Origin: Parvibaculum lavamentivorans DS-1
Lineage (GTDB): Bacteria; Pseudomonadota; Alphaproteobacteria; Parvibaculales; Parvibaculaceae
Reading direction: 5' to 3'
Assembly (NCBI RefSeq): GCF_000017565.1
Contig: NC_009719.1
Coordinates: 1,967,001-2,031,000 of the forward strand
Length of the DNA: 64,000 nt
Under the pieces are notes generated by a model. The model made no database searches and had not been told where the DNA came from. It saw nothing but the letters and a program-made list of their open reading frames with translations. A program made the translations under genes and the position numbers. Positions 35,550 through 45,415 of this stretch are shown here, piece by piece (position 1 is the stretch's first letter; each line of letters begins with the position of its first letter).

Positions 35550-38500
35550 AAACAGGGACGATTTCTCTCAGGCGACCAAGAATCGCCTAGCAAAGCAAGC
35601 CCGGTATCATTGTAGCAATCCAAGTTGCAGGAAGCTGACGTCAGCGCCGACCAGCGATGGCTCAAAGGAAGTGAATATCGGAGTTGCCGCTCATATCTGT
35701 GCTGCAGCCCCCGGAGTTGGTGCGCGCCGCTATCGCGCCGATATGACCCCAGAGCAACGGAAATCGCATGAGAATGGGATTTGGCTTTGCCAGGACTGTG
35801 CAAAGGCGATTGATTCAGATGATCCCATTTTTACCGAGGCGTTTCTGCATACCTGGAAGCAGAAGCACTCTGAGGACATGTGGCGCAGCATTATCGACAA
35901 GCTTGCCTTCGGTCCGACCATGCCGCCGACGTTTTCGGAAATCAGTGCACGCTTTCAAAAAGCTGCCGCTGCGGACTTGGCCGTGTTCCGTCGAACACCC
36001 AAATGGCCGGGCACGAACGTAGCGCTCACGCTGACGTTAAAGGTGAAGCACGTGGACGAGGCGCTCAGCACGCGCGCGCTTGCCAACGCCGTGACCACGC
36101 TGGATGACCTTATCCTTGTCGCGGCACCCGGAATGGGAAAGACGACAACCCTCTTTCAGGTCGCCGATGGTCTGTTGGAAATCGGCAACGGCACGCCACT
36201 CATCGTACCGCTGGGAGATTGGGCCACCGAAGGCGGAGCGCTGCTCGCATCCATTCTCAAACGACCTGCGTTCAACGGAATTTCAGAGCAGGATTTCCGC
36301 GCCGTCGCCACGAAACCCGGCGTCGTGCTACTTCTTGACGGTTGGAACGAACTGGATGCCGCCGCACGCGAACGCGCGCGCGTGCAAATCACTGCTCTCA
36401 AGGCTGAATTGCCGGAGCTCGGTCTTGTCATTTCCACGCGCAAACAGGCCCTCGACATTCCGTTCGGCGGGACGCGGGTCGATTTACTGCCGCTTGACGA
36501 CGAGCAGCAAATGGAGATCGCGCGCGGCATGCGGGGCGAGGCTGGCGTACAACTCGTCGATCAGGCGTGGCGGACAGCGGGTGTCCGGGATCTTGTGACC
36601 ATCCCACTCTACCTCACGGCACTTCTTTCGCTGCCAGAGGGCGCGCCTTTTCCGACAACAAAGGAAGAAGTGCTACGACGCTTCATTGCCGCACACGAGC
36701 AGGAAGCCCGCCGTGCGGCGGCGCTTCATGCCGTGGCCCTCGGCTTCCAGCAGGACTATTTGGATGGCCTCGCCGTGTTCGCCACGACAACGGCCAACAC
36801 GGCGATCACGGACAGCAACGCGCGCAAATCGGTCGCTGAGACCGCGCGGGTCTTGGTGGACGACGGACAAATCACCATCTCCACACAACCCGACACGTTG
36901 CTCGACACGCTTGTCAGCAATCATGTTCTGACGCGCTCCGGCGACATGCCGGGCTACTCATTCCAGCACCAGCAATTTCAGGAATGGTACGCCTCGCACT
37001 ACGTCGAGCGACTGATGCTACAGGCCGTTAGCGATCCAGCAGCACGCGAGAATCTGAAGGTAGACGTGCTCGATCAGCGCCCGTGGGAAGAAGCAGTCCT
37101 GTTCGCTGTCGAACGAAGCGCGCGCGGCGACGCCGTACATAAGGCCGCATGCAGTGCCGCCATCCGCGCGGCCTTTGAAGTCGATCCTGTCCTCGCGGGC
37201 GAGATGATCTTCCGCGCCACCGACGAGGTATGGGCACCGATCGGCACCGAAATGCGGAACCTCGCCGAGCAGTGGCACGCGCCAGGCAAGGTGGATCGCG
37301 CGGTGCGTTTCATGGTCGCGTCCGGCAGGCCGGAATTCGGCGATCTTCTTTGGCCGCTTATTTCGCACGCGAACACCCAAGTGCACTTGTCCGCTCTCCG
37401 GGCGGCGAAGCGATTTCGCCCATCCGTGCTTGGGAACGACGCGCCGGTGCGCATCGCAGCGCTGCCACCGGAAATCCGCAAGAACGTACTGCATGAAATT
37501 GCATCGCATGGCGGAATCGACGGCCTCGACCTTGCGACCGCAATCGCGAAGACTGACGGCGACCCGGACGTGAAGGCGACAGTGGTCGATGCGCTTTCAT
37601 TTCGGCGAGCGGATCGCCACGTCGCCGACTTGCTCGCTGACGCCGGCGACGCGACCTACGACATCCTCGCCGAAAAGGGTCACCTCGACGATATTGCAGT
37701 CGATGCCGTCCAGCGGGAACTCCAGCGCGCGCGTGAGCGGCGCAAAGCTTTTGGCACTTCGCACTTCCAGCGCCTGCGCACGCTCGTCTACGCGCCGGAG
37801 GGAGATGATCGCGATGCCGAGGTCGCTGAGATTGTTGCTGAAATGGAGATCGACCGGAAGCGCGATGGCGAATTCCACCTTTTGTATGAAGTGCGAAAAC
37901 GCTATCCGCATGCTCTCGCTAAGGGGTTGCTGCGTCGCGTGCGCGAGCACCGAAATCTCTTCTACGGCGCGGACAATATTCTTGCCGCCGCCGGGTTTTC
38001 CCTTGAGGACGACAAGCTGCTCGGAATTTCCCTCGAAGAGACAAACCGCCACGACGACCGCGCTGAAGCTGCCGCCTCAGTGCTAGGACCAATCGCTGTC
38101 GGACGGCTGATCGACGCGTATCTTGCCGCTGGGAAAGTCGTGCGCGACGCCAGCGGGAAATACGATCAGTCTGCGGGTGATCGCTATCACGGTCTGCGAG
38201 ACCGTATCGGCCACACGCCGGGCGCAAGTTTGGTGGCTGCCGTTCAGGCGCGGGCGGCAGATGCCGATAATGAGGAAATCGTCCAACTGGCCGAGCTGTT
38301 TTCCCGCGAGACCAACGGTGACGAAGAACGGGCGCGACCCTTTAGCGAAGAAGGCTTGGCTGCAATCGGTGTGCTCGCGCGCAAATGGGCTGAGCGTATG
38401 CTCGCCGCTGGGGATGAGAAGCGCTGGCGAGTGGCTACCATTGCAACGATGATGAGCCACGCACCGTCCGTCGCACATCTTCCACTCTTGAAAAGCATGC

Positions 38501-39915
38501 TTGACGACAATTTACGTCGTTATCGGGCTTTCCGCGAAGAAGCGACTGCCAGCGGCTGGAAGGATCGCGACGCGGTCCACGAAGCACAGCATCCGCACAT
38601 GCACGAGTACCAACGTGCGTTCTTGGCAATCAATGCGTCGGAGACCGCTGCGCTGATGCGCCAATACCTGACGGATGAGCATTTTGGCGAGCTGGCGGCG
38701 TGTGTGCTGGCTGCCCAGTGGGTTGAGGCAAACGAACCCAAGGACGACAAAAAGTTCCTCATCGGCGTAGACTTCTCGCGCGTGGAAGCGCGCCGGGACG
38801 CCCGCGCCGCCGATCCCGCCGCGACATCGATCGAGGCGGAGGCGATCTTCGGCGCAATCGAGACCTTGATTGTCGATGGTTCGTCAGATGCGCAAGTGAA
38901 GCTGGCGGTCGCGCTCGGCATTGTAGGAGCACGGCTCCCCCACGGCCAGCGTGACGCGACGATCCAGAAGCTCATTTCTCTCGCGCCGAGGCAGGCGCGC
39001 GCAGGCTTGTTGTTGTCGCTGGTCCTCTCTGGCGAGGACATCGACATCAAGCTCGTGGCCGACGGCATAGCTGAGACCTTTGAGGCGGCCGAGAAGGAGA
39101 CTTGGATTCTGACACAAAGCGACGCGTATCAGCTACGCGATTGGTTGCGCCTTTTGCCGTTTGCCACGCCTGTCACCGATCTGCCCGCCATCGTGCGCGG
39201 CATGCCGGATGCTCAGCGCCATCCACGAATACTCGAAGAGATGGTCCGCGGACTCGGCAGTTCGTCCTCGGACGACGCAGAAGATGTGATTTTCACGCTC
39301 GCAGAAGATGATCCGCGTCTCTACCAGAACCATGGGTGGCGCGCGACCGCGTTGAGGTTCGGCACCGTATCCGCCGCGCGCCGCCTTGTTGACTTGACGA
39401 TCAGCGGCGCGCTCGACAACAAGTCACACGACGGGTGGCGTTGGCAACGTGAGTTGGGTGGTTTGATTTCGGAGTTCTCCGAGGTCCGCGCCTATGTCCA
39501 TGACCTCCTGAAGAATGGGCCGACAACGAAGCAGCTTGCCTTGCTAGCTAGCGCAGTTGCCGAAGACCCTGACACGGACGGCGTATTGATGCTGATCGAT
39601 TTTGAGATGAAAACCGGACGTTCGTTCACGACGTGGCAGTCGATCCAAAGCGCTGTCACGGAGCACGTCCCGGCAGAGAACTGGGAAGGTGCGTACAATG
39701 TCGTGCCCGTCCCGGCGGTCGAGCTGCGCCGGAAGCTGCTGGCGATGACGGGCAGCGGCGGCAAGGATGACCCCGCCGCCCGCTTTCTCAACCTCATAGA
39801 CAAGCTCCGGGACGAGTACGGCGCTCCAGAATCGGAACCACGCCATCCCGATCTTGCGTCGGGTCGCCCTTGGCCGATCTTGACCCCAGATCCCGATGCA
39901 GAGGACGGAAACTGA
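35536..39915 (+). CDS. HNH-nuclease NACHT/STAND-type NTPase
   Basis: A 1459-residue protein. The N-terminus is an HNH-type zinc domain: C26-x4-C31, H53 in AAHICAA, H78-E79-N80 in HENGIWLCQDC, C85 and C88. A NACHT-like ATPase follows: Walker A PGMGKT with K202 and T203, and Walker B VVLLLDGWNELD (D268), then ISTRKQALDI and FQHQQFQEWYASHYVERLML as in NACHT arms. The C-terminal ~900 residues are helical and repetitive, probably HEAT-like. The start at 35,536 overlaps the preceding gene by 14 bp. The layout is that of an antiphage STAND sensor fused to a nuclease. Confidence 0.82.
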   Translation: MTKSKNRDDFSQATKNRLAKQARYHCSNPSCRKLTSAPTSDGSKEVNIGVAAHICAAAPGVGARRYRADMTPEQRKSHENGIWLCQDCAKAIDSDDPIFTEAFLHTWKQKHSEDMWRSIIDKLAFGPTMPPTFSEISARFQKAAAADLAVFRRTPKWPGTNVALTLTLKVKHVDEALSTRALANAVTTLDDLILVAAPGMGKTTTLFQVADGLLEIGNGTPLIVPLGDWATEGGALLASILKRPAFNGISEQDFRAVATKPGVVLLLDGWNELDAAARERARVQITALKAELPELGLVISTRKQALDIPFGGTRVDLLPLDDEQQMEIARGMRGEAGVQLVDQAWRTAGVRDLVTIPLYLTALLSLPEGAPFPTTKEEVLRRFIAAHEQEARRAAALHAVALGFQQDYLDGLAVFATTTANTAITDSNARKSVAETARVLVDDGQITISTQPDTLLDTLVSNHVLTRSGDMPGYSFQHQQFQEWYASHYVERLMLQAVSDPAARENLKVDVLDQRPWEEAVLFAVERSARGDAVHKAACSAAIRAAFEVDPVLAGEMIFRATDEVWAPIGTEMRNLAEQWHAPGKVDRAVRFMVASGRPEFGDLLWPLISHANTQVHLSALRAAKRFRPSVLGNDAPVRIAALPPEIRKNVLHEIASHGGIDGLDLATAIAKTDGDPDVKATVVDALSFRRADRHVADLLADAGDATYDILAEKGHLDDIAVDAVQRELQRARERRKAFGTSHFQRLRTLVYAPEGDDRDAEVAEIVAEMEIDRKRDGEFHLLYEVRKRYPHALAKGLLRRVREHRNLFYGADNILAAAGFSLEDDKLLGISLEETNRHDDRAEAAASVLGPIAVGRLIDAYLAAGKVVRDASGKYDQSAGDRYHGLRDRIGHTPGASLVAAVQARAADADNEEIVQLAELFSRETNGDEERARPFSEEGLAAIGVLARKWAERMLAAGDEKRWRVATIATMMSHAPSVAHLPLLKSMLDDNLRRYRAFREEATASGWKDRDAVHEAQHPHMHEYQRAFLAINASETAALMRQYLTDEHFGELAACVLAAQWVEANEPKDDKKFLIGVDFSRVEARRDARAADPAATSIEAEAIFGAIETLIVDGSSDAQVKLAVALGIVGARLPHGQRDATIQKLISLAPRQARAGLLLSLVLSGEDIDIKLVADGIAETFEAAEKETWILTQSDAYQLRDWLRLLPFATPVTDLPAIVRGMPDAQRHPRILEEMVRGLGSSSSDDAEDVIFTLAEDDPRLYQNHGWRATALRFGTVSAARRLVDLTISGALDNKSHDGWRWQRELGGLISEFSEVRAYVHDLLKNGPTTKQLALLASAVAEDPDTDGVLMLIDFEMKTGRSFTTWQSIQSAVTEHVPAENWEGAYNVVPVPAVELRRKLLAMTGSGGKDDPAARFLNLIDKLRDEYGAPESEPRHPDLASGRPWPILTPDPDAEDGN

Positions 39916-40270
39916 TTCGGCAAGCGAACGATCCGGGCGAAATTTCGGCCCGAAAGTAAGCGCGTGACTGCATCCAGCTCTCCTATCGCAAAGCCGCTAG
40001 TCCGGTCATACCGAGCAGAAGCGAAGCACGCTATGGCCGTATGATCGGCGGCTGTGACGAGGGGCTACTCACCACGACACCACCGGCCGTCGGATATCGT
40101 GTGCGGATGCAGGTCTCGGCTGGAGGGAGGTGGCCAACATTGATGAGACACTCGGCCGAGGCGAAAAGCACGCGAAAGCTCTGTTTGAGCGCGGTCCTGT
40201 CCGTCGCCGTGTGATCCAACTCGTTAAGAGAATTAACCGCGTATTCAACATGTCTCGCTAGCTTGCGGGC
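39916..40270. other. Gap of 355 bp at the presumed right edge of the element
   Basis: No convincing gene. A minus-strand frame (40,031-40,306) reads without a family match and overlaps the kinase start, so I do not call it. The gap may contain the right attachment site. I could not find a matching direct repeat elsewhere in the window. Confidence 0.45.
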
Positions 40271-43111
40271 ATGTTGAGGGTCATTGGCTGCATCACTCAG
40301 GAACACGATCTAGGGCTCGTCGTTTTGGCGGGCGGCTTGTGCCTGTTCGCCTGCTTCACCGCCATGAACATGCTGGGCAGGGCCAAACTCGCGCAGGGCC
40401 GAGTGCGGACGCTCTGGCTGATGGCGGCAGGGGGCGTAGCAGGAAGCGGCATCTGGGCGACGCATTTCGTCGCGATGCTTGCGTTCAAGTCCATCCTGCC
40501 CGTGAACTACGAGATTGGCTTGACCTTCTTCTCCGCCTTGATCGCCATCGTGTTGTGCGGGGTGGGGTTTGCGATTGTTCTCGGGAGGCCCGGCCCCTTG
40601 GCCGGGGGTGCCCTGATCGGTGCGGCCATCAGCGCCATGCATTTCACGGGCATGACCGCCGTCCGGATTCCGGCCGATCCCGTCTGGGATATGAACTATG
40701 TCGTCGCGGCCGTCGTCATCGGCGTACTGACGAGCGCGGGCGCCATGCATGCCGCCATGCGCGTTCCTGCACTTGGTGGCATCTTGGTGGGATCGCTTCT
40801 CTTCACCATCGCGATTTGCGCCACACACTTCACGGCAATGACGGCGCTCACCTATGTGCCGGACCCGACCATCGTCGTAACGGATGTTGTCGCGGAACCC
40901 GGCATGATCGCCATCGCGATCGCGACCGTTACATTCCTGATCATTGCGCTCGGCCTGGTCGGCGCCTTGGTGGACAATTATCTGGCTCAACGCGCGTCTG
41001 GTGAAGCGGAACGCATGCGCGTCTATATCGCCGAACTCGAAGCGACAAAGCAGGAATTGATCGCCGCCAAGGATCAGGCTGAAGCGGGAAATCGCGCCAA
41101 GTCCGACTTTCTCGCCAATATGAGCCATGAGATTCGTACGCCCATGAACGGCGTACTGGGCATGACGGAATTGCTGCTCACCACGGCGTTGAACGCCGAG
41201 CAGCGAAAATTCGCCGAGACCGTTCGAGAGTCCGGGGAAGCCTTGCTGACCATCGTCAACGATATTCTCGATGTGTCCAAGCTGGAGGCCGGTCGTCTCG
41301 AGCTCGATCATATCGACTTCGATCTGGTCAACACGGTCGAAAGCGCGATCAGCCTGATGGCGGCGCGGGCGGCGGAAAAACAGATCGATCTCGGCGCCTA
41401 TATCGAGCCGGCCGCGCGGGGCATTTACCGCGGCGATCCCGCGCGTCTGCGCCAGGTCCTGTTGAATCTCATCGGCAACGCCATCAAGTTCACCGAGAAG
41501 GGCGGCGTCGCCGTGCGGGTGTCGGTTTACCGCGTCGAGGATCCCCAGACAAAGGCGTCTCATCTGCGTTTTGAAGTGCATGACACGGGCATTGGCATTC
41601 CCGAGGACGTCTGCGGCAGGTTGTTTCAGAAATTCAGCCAGGCTGACAGCTCCGTTACACGGCGCTATGGCGGCACCGGCCTGGGTCTTGCGATCTGCAA
41701 GCAGATCGTCGAATTGATGGATGGCAATATCGGCGTCAACAGCCGGGTCGGGGCGGGTTCGACGTTCTGGTTCCAGTTATCGCTTGTACGCTCGGCCGCC
41801 CACCTGCCCGATCTCAGCCGCCTGCCTGTCTATCTCGAGAAGCTCAAAGTGCTGGTCGTCGATGACGTTCCAGTGAACCTCGACGTCCTGACCTCTCAAC
41901 TGGGCACCTATGGCATTACCGTCACCAGAGCCGAAGATGGTTTTGCCGCGCAGGCCGAGCTGGAAAGGGCATGGCATGCCGGTCATCCATATGACATTGC
42001 CTTCCTCGATCAGATGATGCCCGGCATCTCGGGCGAAGACCTTGCCTCGCGCATTCGCAACAATCCCGATCTCGCCGATATGAAGCTGGTACTCGTCTCA
42101 TCGGCAGGCTCTCATGCGAGCAAGCTTCACGAGGAAAACGACACGCTGGATGCCCGCGTTGAAAAGCCGTTGAGGCAGCATGAGCTGCTGGATTGTCTGA
42201 TGCGCGTCTATAGCGGAGCGCCGCTCGTCGATTCGAGTTCAGCGCATAATCGAGACGTGCTTGAGGACGGCGCGGCGACGTCCGCCCGTACCTTGCGGAT
42301 TCTGCTGGCGGAGGACAACAAGATCAACCAGAAGGTCGCTCTGGCGATGCTCGAACAGCTGGGGCATAGCGTGACCATTGCGGAGAACGGATTGCAGGCC
42401 GTCGATGCCGTTCGCCGTGGGCATTTCGACGTGGTGCTCATGGACATTCAGATGCCGGAGCTCGATGGCGTTGGCGCCACGCGGGGCATTCGAGCCTTGC
42501 CGGCGCCGAAATGCGACATCCCCATCATCGCGATGACGGCCAATGCGATGGAAGGCGCCGAGCGGAAATATCTGGATTGCGGCATGGACGACTACATATC
42601 CAAGCCGGTGCGCCGGGACATTCTTTTCGCCAAGCTTGCCAAAGTGTCCGCCGCGTTGCCCGCGCAGCCGCCTGCGTCCGACGCAGTCGCGAATGAAGAG
42701 CTATCCGGCGATCCTGCCACCTTGGCAATCGAGGAAGGACTCGCCGACCTCGATGTGGCGTCACTGGAGAACCTTTTGTCTGTGCTCTCGATGTCGGATT
42801 TGCGAGAGTTGCTCGATCTCTATCTGAGCGACACGGAAGAACGGATTGCAACGATCCGGGAGGCGAACGGCCGTGCCGATCTTGAGGGGATGATGGCCGC
42901 TGCTCATGTCATTGTCGGAACGGCGGGCGAAATCGGTGCCAGGCGGGAAAGCGCGGCCGCGCGGTTGCTTGAAAAAGCATGCCGGGCTGGCGACCTGGAC
43001 GCCGCGCACCGCCTTATGGACACGTTGTTCTCGGCTCATGACGCGGCCTCTCGTGCGGTGCGCGGCTGGCTGGCGGCGAATGCCGAGGCTGTTCACGCTG
43101 TCCGTCTCTGA
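40271..43111 (+). CDS. MHYT-sensor hybrid histidine kinase (HisKA-HATPase-REC-REC-Hpt)
   Basis: A 946-residue membrane kinase. Residues 1-245 contain MHYT repeats ([32 protein letters not shown]), a proposed copper/gas sensor. A coiled coil, the H-box [15 protein letters not shown] (H286) and an ATPase with NAIKFT, DTGIGIP and GGTGLGLAI follow. Two receiver domains have [13 protein letters not shown] and AEDN/LMDIQMP. The C-terminal Hpt-like helix has H879 in [14 protein letters not shown], but valine replaces the lysine usually seen three residues after the histidine. The partner regulator is not adjacent; the minus-strand regulator downstream is a candidate only by position. Confidence 0.92.
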   Translation: MLRVIGCITQEHDLGLVVLAGGLCLFACFTAMNMLGRAKLAQGRVRTLWLMAAGGVAGSGIWATHFVAMLAFKSILPVNYEIGLTFFSALIAIVLCGVGFAIVLGRPGPLAGGALIGAAISAMHFTGMTAVRIPADPVWDMNYVVAAVVIGVLTSAGAMHAAMRVPALGGILVGSLLFTIAICATHFTAMTALTYVPDPTIVVTDVVAEPGMIAIAIATVTFLIIALGLVGALVDNYLAQRASGEAERMRVYIAELEATKQELIAAKDQAEAGNRAKSDFLANMSHEIRTPMNGVLGMTELLLTTALNAEQRKFAETVRESGEALLTIVNDILDVSKLEAGRLELDHIDFDLVNTVESAISLMAARAAEKQIDLGAYIEPAARGIYRGDPARLRQVLLNLIGNAIKFTEKGGVAVRVSVYRVEDPQTKASHLRFEVHDTGIGIPEDVCGRLFQKFSQADSSVTRRYGGTGLGLAICKQIVELMDGNIGVNSRVGAGSTFWFQLSLVRSAAHLPDLSRLPVYLEKLKVLVVDDVPVNLDVLTSQLGTYGITVTRAEDGFAAQAELERAWHAGHPYDIAFLDQMMPGISGEDLASRIRNNPDLADMKLVLVSSAGSHASKLHEENDTLDARVEKPLRQHELLDCLMRVYSGAPLVDSSSAHNRDVLEDGAATSARTLRILLAEDNKINQKVALAMLEQLGHSVTIAENGLQAVDAVRRGHFDVVLMDIQMPELDGVGATRGIRALPAPKCDIPIIAMTANAMEGAERKYLDCGMDDYISKPVRRDILFAKLAKVSAALPAQPPASDAVANEELSGDPATLAIEEGLADLDVASLENLLSVLSMSDLRELLDLYLSDTEERIATIREANGRADLEGMMAAAHVIVGTAGEIGARRESAAARLLEKACRAGDLDAAHRLMDTLFSAHDAASRAVRGWLAANAEAVHAVRL

Positions 43112-43400
43112 AATCTCAGTCGCGGGAGAGCTCGCTGGGAGGATTGCTTGTCTGGGCGTGTGAACACCTCGCGTATGTTCGCGCGCCATACCTTGTTCAG
43201 ACTTACGCCGCGCACCGCTTTGTCTTTGCTGCAGGAATTGGCGGCAAAGCTTGGTGGAGATCGAGGGCCTTATATTCAGCGTCGGCACCGGCTCTCATAT
43301 TTGCCGAATAATACTATTCTAGATCCTCCGATGTGGGTGAATTTATTCAAATCTTGTTCACGCCCTCGGAATCTCACACTCTGTCAGCCGCAAGTATCGG

Positions 43401-43422
43401 TGGTTGCGGGCCCCCGCAACCA
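43401..43422. other. Inverted repeat with 10-bp stem
   Basis: TGGTTGCGGG and its complement CCCGCAACCA are separated by two bases, forming a tight hairpin about 290 bp after the kinase stop. It is followed within 7 bases by a separate terminator stem, so two hairpins stand in tandem. Confidence 0.7.
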
Positions 43423-43428
43423 AATATA

Positions 43429-43463
43429 TAAAAAGCCCATCGGATTTTCCGATGGGCTTTTTG
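43429..43463. terminator. Bidirectional rho-independent terminator
   Basis: A perfect 14-bp stem (AAAAGCCCATCGGA / TCCGATGGGCTTTT) with a 3-base loop has T-rich runs on both strands. It lies 20 bp from the end of the minus-strand regulator and also terminates plus-strand transcription from the kinase side. Confidence 0.88.
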
Positions 43464-43482
43464 CTTTTGTATTGCTCAGTGA

Positions 43483-44535
43483 TCATATTTTGCGGAGCCG
43501 TGCGCGCGGTTCGCCGTTGAGCATGCTTTGGATGTTGTCGATGTATGTCAGCATGCGGGAGAAGCCGTCTTCGGTTAGCTCCACGAAGACGCGCCGCCCG
43601 TCTGCCTCGTCCCGTTTGCGGGCCGCGAGCCCTTGGGAGACGAGATCGCCGATACGCCGGAGGGCGGTGGTAGCCGGTACCCGGGAAGCGATACAAAGAC
43701 TCGATACGGACACACGCTTTCCCGCCAGCCGCGCATAGGTCAGATCGAGCAGCATGTCCCAGGCGGGGTCCGAGAACAGCCCTTCTGGAAAGTAGTTCTG
43801 GCGCGCAGAGCAGAGCTCGATCAGGCTTCGCGTCCAATGACGGTTTGCATCTTCCTCCGACAGCAACTGGCCGGCGGCGGCCTGGCCGCTGCGGGGTGGT
43901 GGAGCCGGTTGGAGCATAGGCTGCGCTGCCCGGCCGGTGGCAGGAAGCTCCCGTCCTTCGCCGCTGCCGAGGCGATCGGCAATCCGAATGAGATTTCCGA
44001 GAGCGGCGGGCACCTCGCCATGGCAGAGCGCGCCGACGATATTGCGGGTCCGGACGAGAATGTCCTCTGCATCGGCGCGAATTGCGGCGGAAAGCATGGC
44101 GAGGCGGTGCTGTTCGGCCGATTTTTCGATGGCGTCGCCCAATGCCTCACCGAGGTCACGGCTGTCGCAAGGGGCGGCGAGGACCGACCAGGAACTGAAG
44201 TGCCGCAGCTGCGTGAGGAGCGGCGTCGTTACAGGTCCGCTTGTGACCAGCAGGAGGTGCAGCCATGCGTGTCCGGGCAGCTGGGAGCAATTGCGCGCAA
44301 GATCGCGCAGCAGCGGATCGTCGCCCGATGAGGCGGCGATGACGACCACCCGAACCTCCTGGTCGCGAAGCAGGCGGTCTTTCACAGCGCCGCGCGAGCC
44401 TGCGATCTGCCACGATAAATTGAGGGGCTGATCTGCCGCGGGGGCCGCGTTCCAATCCCGCAGGCGCTCGGCGCAATCGGGGTCGACCAGCGTTATTACT
44501 GCGGGGGTTGGAAGGTTCTGCGTAATGGGGATCAT
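43483..44535 (-). CDS. Regulator with degenerate receiver-like N-terminus and MarR-like winged helix
   Basis: A 350-residue protein. The N-terminal 120 residues read like a receiver fold (VITLVDPDCAERLRDW, VVVIAASSGDDPLLRDLA) but lack the canonical DD pair and phospho-acceptor. A central linker is helical. The C-terminal 90 residues form a MarR-type winged helix: VSSLCIASRVPATTALRRIGDLVSQGLAARKRDEADGRRVFVELT. The ATG at 44,535 has AAGG upstream; the frame extends to 44,592. It may regulate in response to another signal, and the target is unknown. Confidence 0.75.
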   Translation of the reverse strand: MIPITQNLPTPAVITLVDPDCAERLRDWNAAPAADQPLNLSWQIAGSRGAVKDRLLRDQEVRVVVIAASSGDDPLLRDLARNCSQLPGHAWLHLLLVTSGPVTTPLLTQLRHFSSWSVLAAPCDSRDLGEALGDAIEKSAEQHRLAMLSAAIRADAEDILVRTRNIVGALCHGEVPAALGNLIRIADRLGSGEGRELPATGRAAQPMLQPAPPPRSGQAAAGQLLSEEDANRHWTRSLIELCSARQNYFPEGLFSDPAWDMLLDLTYARLAGKRVSVSSLCIASRVPATTALRRIGDLVSQGLAARKRDEADGRRVFVELTEDGFSRMLTYIDNIQSMLNGEPRARLRKI

Positions 44536-44791
44536 TGCATAGACCTTTTTTAGTAGGCGAATCGGAGTGCGTTCAACCACAATGACACACATAAAAAGGT
44601 TTATACAACTTTAAATATATAAGACTAGCTCAAATGGTGTATTCCGCCATTGCGGTACCGGATCGGACCTACCGAAATCTGGCGGAAATCAGCCAGCTTT
44701 CCTATGCCGACCGATCCTGGCGGCAGGGTTTATTTGCGGGGAAAATCCATTATGGTGGCCCCAGTTTTGATCCCGCCGGAAGGTTGTCGCA

Positions 44792-45415
44792 ATGAAGAGT
44801 ATGGTGCCCCGGCTGGATTTTGCCGAAGCGGCGAAGGGCGTCATTGCGATGGCGCGGTTTGCCGGCGCGCGGGGCTGGGTACCGGCGACGAGCGGGAATT
44901 TTTCCGTCCGTATGAATGAGCTAAGCGCGGCGCTGACGGCCACGGGCGCGAACAAAGCCGAGCTGGACGAGAATGGTGTGATCGAGGCGGAAATCGCCGG
45001 GGCGAAGCATCCCCGAGCCTCCGCCGAAGCGCCGTTGCATCTCGCCCGCTACCGCGCAGCGCCCGGCATTGGAGCGATCTCTCACATGCACAGCATGGCG
45101 GCGACCGTCCTTTCGCGGCGGCATGCCGGGACGGGTGCGGTGCGGCTTGAAGGCTGGGAGCTGATGAAGGCGTTTGCCGGGGTCACGACGCATGACATGT
45201 CGATAGATATCCCCATCGTGCCGAACGACCAGGATACTGACCGCCTTGCCGCCCTTGTCGAGGAGCGGCTGGACAAGGACAGCATCTGCCCCGGTTATCT
45301 CATTGCCGGACACGGCCTATATGTTTGGGGCGCGAGCGCCGCGGAGACGATACGCCATATGGAAGCTTTCGATTTTCTGCTCACCGCCCAGCTTCACGAG
45401 GAGAGCGCAAGATGA
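44792..45415 (+). CDS. mtnB: Methylthioribulose-1-phosphate dehydratase MtnB
   Basis: A 207-residue class II aldolase-type protein. Key lines are WVPATSGNFSVRM, the metal-binding histidine pair in ISHMHSMAATVL, and GYLIAGHGLYVWG with the third histidine. MtnB dehydrates methylthioribulose-1-P in methionine salvage. It starts behind GGAAGG and overlaps mtnD by 4 bp, so the three salvage genes form one operon. Confidence 0.9.
   Translation: MKSMVPRLDFAEAAKGVIAMARFAGARGWVPATSGNFSVRMNELSAALTATGANKAELDENGVIEAEIAGAKHPRASAEAPLHLARYRAAPGIGAISHMHSMAATVLSRRHAGTGAVRLEGWELMKAFAGVTTHDMSIDIPIVPNDQDTDRLAALVEERLDKDSICPGYLIAGHGLYVWGASAAETIRHMEAFDFLLTAQLHEESAR

Larger units (their letters stand above)
1..39915. 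mobile_element. Interior and one flank of an ICE or conjugative plasmid-like element with two defence cargo regions
   Basis: The segment carries ArdC, ParB-like, AlpA-like, TraF, relaxase, TraG, CopG and trbBCDEJLFGI genes in the order typical of alphaproteobacterial Tn4371-like integrative elements. Cargo lies between the relaxase and traG (8.6-17.0 kb) and after the trb operon (29.3-39.9 kb). The left edge is outside the window. The right edge is placed at the last cargo gene only because the next gene, a MHYT kinase, looks chromosomal. No integrase or direct-repeat attachment site was found, so the borders are inference. Confidence 0.7.

Noticed and set aside
40031-40306. 91-codon minus-strand frame before the MHYT kinase
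   Set aside because: No ribosome-binding site or family likeness, and it overlaps the kinase start codon.
44593-44791. Possible SAM-type riboswitch ahead of mtnBDC
   Set aside because: The leader shows no SAM aptamer core that I can recognise; only ordinary AT-rich promoter-like sequence.
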